IMG/VR virus record: IMGVR_UViG_3300008963_000001 | Location: 1 to 64,000 of that record | Length of the DNA stretch: 64,000 nucleotides | DNA from: a virus | Direction: 5' to 3' (one strand) | In this document: positions 63,154-64,000 of the stretch, in pieces | How positions within the stretch are numbered: position 1 is the stretch's first letter | Layout: each line of letters begins with the position of its first letter | Translations under genes and position numbers: made by a program | The notes under the pieces: generated by a model | Databases searched by the model: none | What the model was told of the DNA's origin: nothing | Seen by the model: the letters and a program-made list of their open reading frames with translations, nothing else

Positions 63154-64000
63154 TTAAAATAAAAAATCTAACCGTACAGAATTTCATGAGCGTTGGAAAT
63201 CAGACGCAGGCCATTGACTTTGATCGAGGACACCTTACATTGGTGTTAGGCGAAAATCTCGATCTCGGCGGAGACGATGGTGGCAATCGCAACGGCACTG
63301 GCAAAACAACTATAGTTAACAGTTTGAGCTATGCGCTGTATGGTCAGGCTCTTACAAATATTAAAAAAGATAATCTAGTAAACAAAATCAACAACAAGCA
63401 CATGCTTGTGACCTGTACTTTTGAAAAAGACGGTGTTGAATATCACATTGAACGCGGCCGTAGGCCTAATGTATTAAAACTAAAAATTAACGGGCACGAT
63501 CAAGTGCCAGAAGACAGCGACGAAAGCCAAGGCGACAGTCGAGAAACACAAAAAGCCATTGAAGATATCATAGGCATGAGTCACATGATGTTCAAACATC
63601 TTGTAGCTCTCAACACCTATACTGAACCGTTTCTTTCGATGCGAGCTAACGATCAGCGCGATATCATCGAGCAGTTGCTTGGCATAACCATGCTGTCTGA
63701 AAAAGCAGAAAAGCTGAAAGAAAACAATAAGTTTATCAAAGACGAAATCAAGACCGAAACTGCTAAAATAGACGCAATCAAAAGCAGCAACGATAAGATT
63801 CTAGAATCGATTCACGGCCTCGAAAGAAAACAAAAAATTTGGAACGACAACAAAACACGCGACCTTAACGATATCGAAGTGGCTATAGAAAAACTGGCTC
63901 ATATAGACATCGAACAAGAAATTGAAAATCAACGTTTGTTAACAGAATGGCGAGAGCGCAAGCGAGAACGAGAAAACATCGAAAGCATGCTGGCTAGACA
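63150..64000 (+). CDS. 46: Recombination endonuclease subunit gp46 (Rad50/SbcC-like), 3' end beyond window
   Basis: The first 283 residues of the SMC-like ATPase. Starts MIKIKNLTVQNFMSVG, then a Walker A in which an 11-residue Gly/Asp insertion follows G34-E35-N36 before NGTGKTT (48-54); many Rad50-like proteins have GENGxGKS without it. The region IIGMSHMMFKHLVALN and SMRANDQRDIIEQLLGITMLSEKAE are the Q-loop/lobe segments; after residue 185 the coiled coil begins. It works with gp47 in DNA-end processing. The C-terminal Walker B half is missing because the window ends. Confidence 0.93.
   Translation, partial: MIKIKNLTVQNFMSVGNQTQAIDFDRGHLTLVLGENLDLGGDDGGNRNGTGKTTIVNSLSYALYGQALTNIKKDNLVNKINNKHMLVTCTFEKDGVEYHIERGRRPNVLKLKINGHDQVPEDSDESQGDSRETQKAIEDIIGMSHMMFKHLVALNTYTEPFLSMRANDQRDIIEQLLGITMLSEKAEKLKENNKFIKDEIKTETAKIDAIKSSNDKILESIHGLERKQKIWNDNKTRDLNDIEVAIEKLAHIDIEQEIENQRLLTEWRERKRERENIESMLAR

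Overview
This 64 kb window is part of the genome of a T4-like (contractile-tailed, Straboviridae-type or 'marine T4-like') bacteriophage. It is A+T-rich with a marine flavour. The evidence is a set of T4 core proteins readable directly from the translations: family B DNA polymerase (gp43), sliding clamp (gp45), RNase H/flap nuclease, late sigma factor (gp55), recombination nuclease subunits (gp47 and partial gp46), and baseplate proteins gp48/gp54-type, gp53, gp5, gp25 and gp6. No photosynthesis genes, tRNA genes, integrase, IS element or CRISPR array are visible. The host is not determinable from this window. The nearest relatives I would expect are T4-like phages of marine bacteria such as cyanophages and pelagiphages.

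Layout. (1) 1-15420, plus strand: the end of an unknown gene, a terminator fused to a duplicated sigma70-type promoter, a DsbA-like protein, gp43, gp45, then a tightly overlapping run of genes. The run contains a tRNA-guanine-transglycosylase/DpdA-like protein, a QueD-like T-fold protein, GTP cyclohydrolase I (FolE) and a QueE-type radical SAM enzyme. These point to 7-deazaguanine synthesis and insertion into DNA. Between them lie a GT-B glycosyltransferase, a cupin, a phosphoribosyltransferase, a HIT protein and small unknowns. RNase H/FEN and a series of small conserved unknowns follow. (2) 15417-25857: an accessory 'sugar and radical-SAM' island. It holds a UDP-glucose/nucleotide-sugar dehydrogenase, a glycosyltransferase-like protein, an SGNH-hydrolase-like protein, two tandem radical SAM proteins with N-terminal cysteine clusters, and two pairs of paralogous GT-A-like proteins. 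Nine of these genes form a translationally coupled minus-strand operon behind a strong host-type promoter (TTGACA-N17-TACTAT). (3) 25919-61172, minus strand: the structural block. In transcription order it holds a tail-tube/baseplate junction protein, gp53, a hub-type protein, gp5 without a lysozyme domain, gp25, gp6, a giant 4626-residue structural protein, a 210-residue structural protein, four paralogous tail fibres with a tail-fibre-assembly-like protein, and two paralogous distal proteins, the last with a glycine-rich adhesin-like tip. (4) 61254-64000, plus strand: gp55, gp47 and the 5' part of gp46, divergent from the structural block.

Two promoter classes are readable. Host sigma70-like boxes (TTGACA/TATAAT with 17-bp spacers) precede the DsbA-like gene, the clamp, folE, the sugar/radical-SAM operon and gp47. 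T4-late-type octamers (NATAAATA) precede structural genes and a few others. The gp55 gene lies back to back with the structural operon it presumably activates.

The most interesting content is the 7-deazaguanine cluster, with its unusual QueE cysteine spacing and divergent QueD-like protein; the radical-SAM/glycosyltransferase operon, whose substrate is unknown; and the giant tail protein with a beta-propeller (FG-GAP-like) and repeated carbohydrate-binding-like modules. All functional assignments come from motif recognition and synteny by eye. No database search was run.
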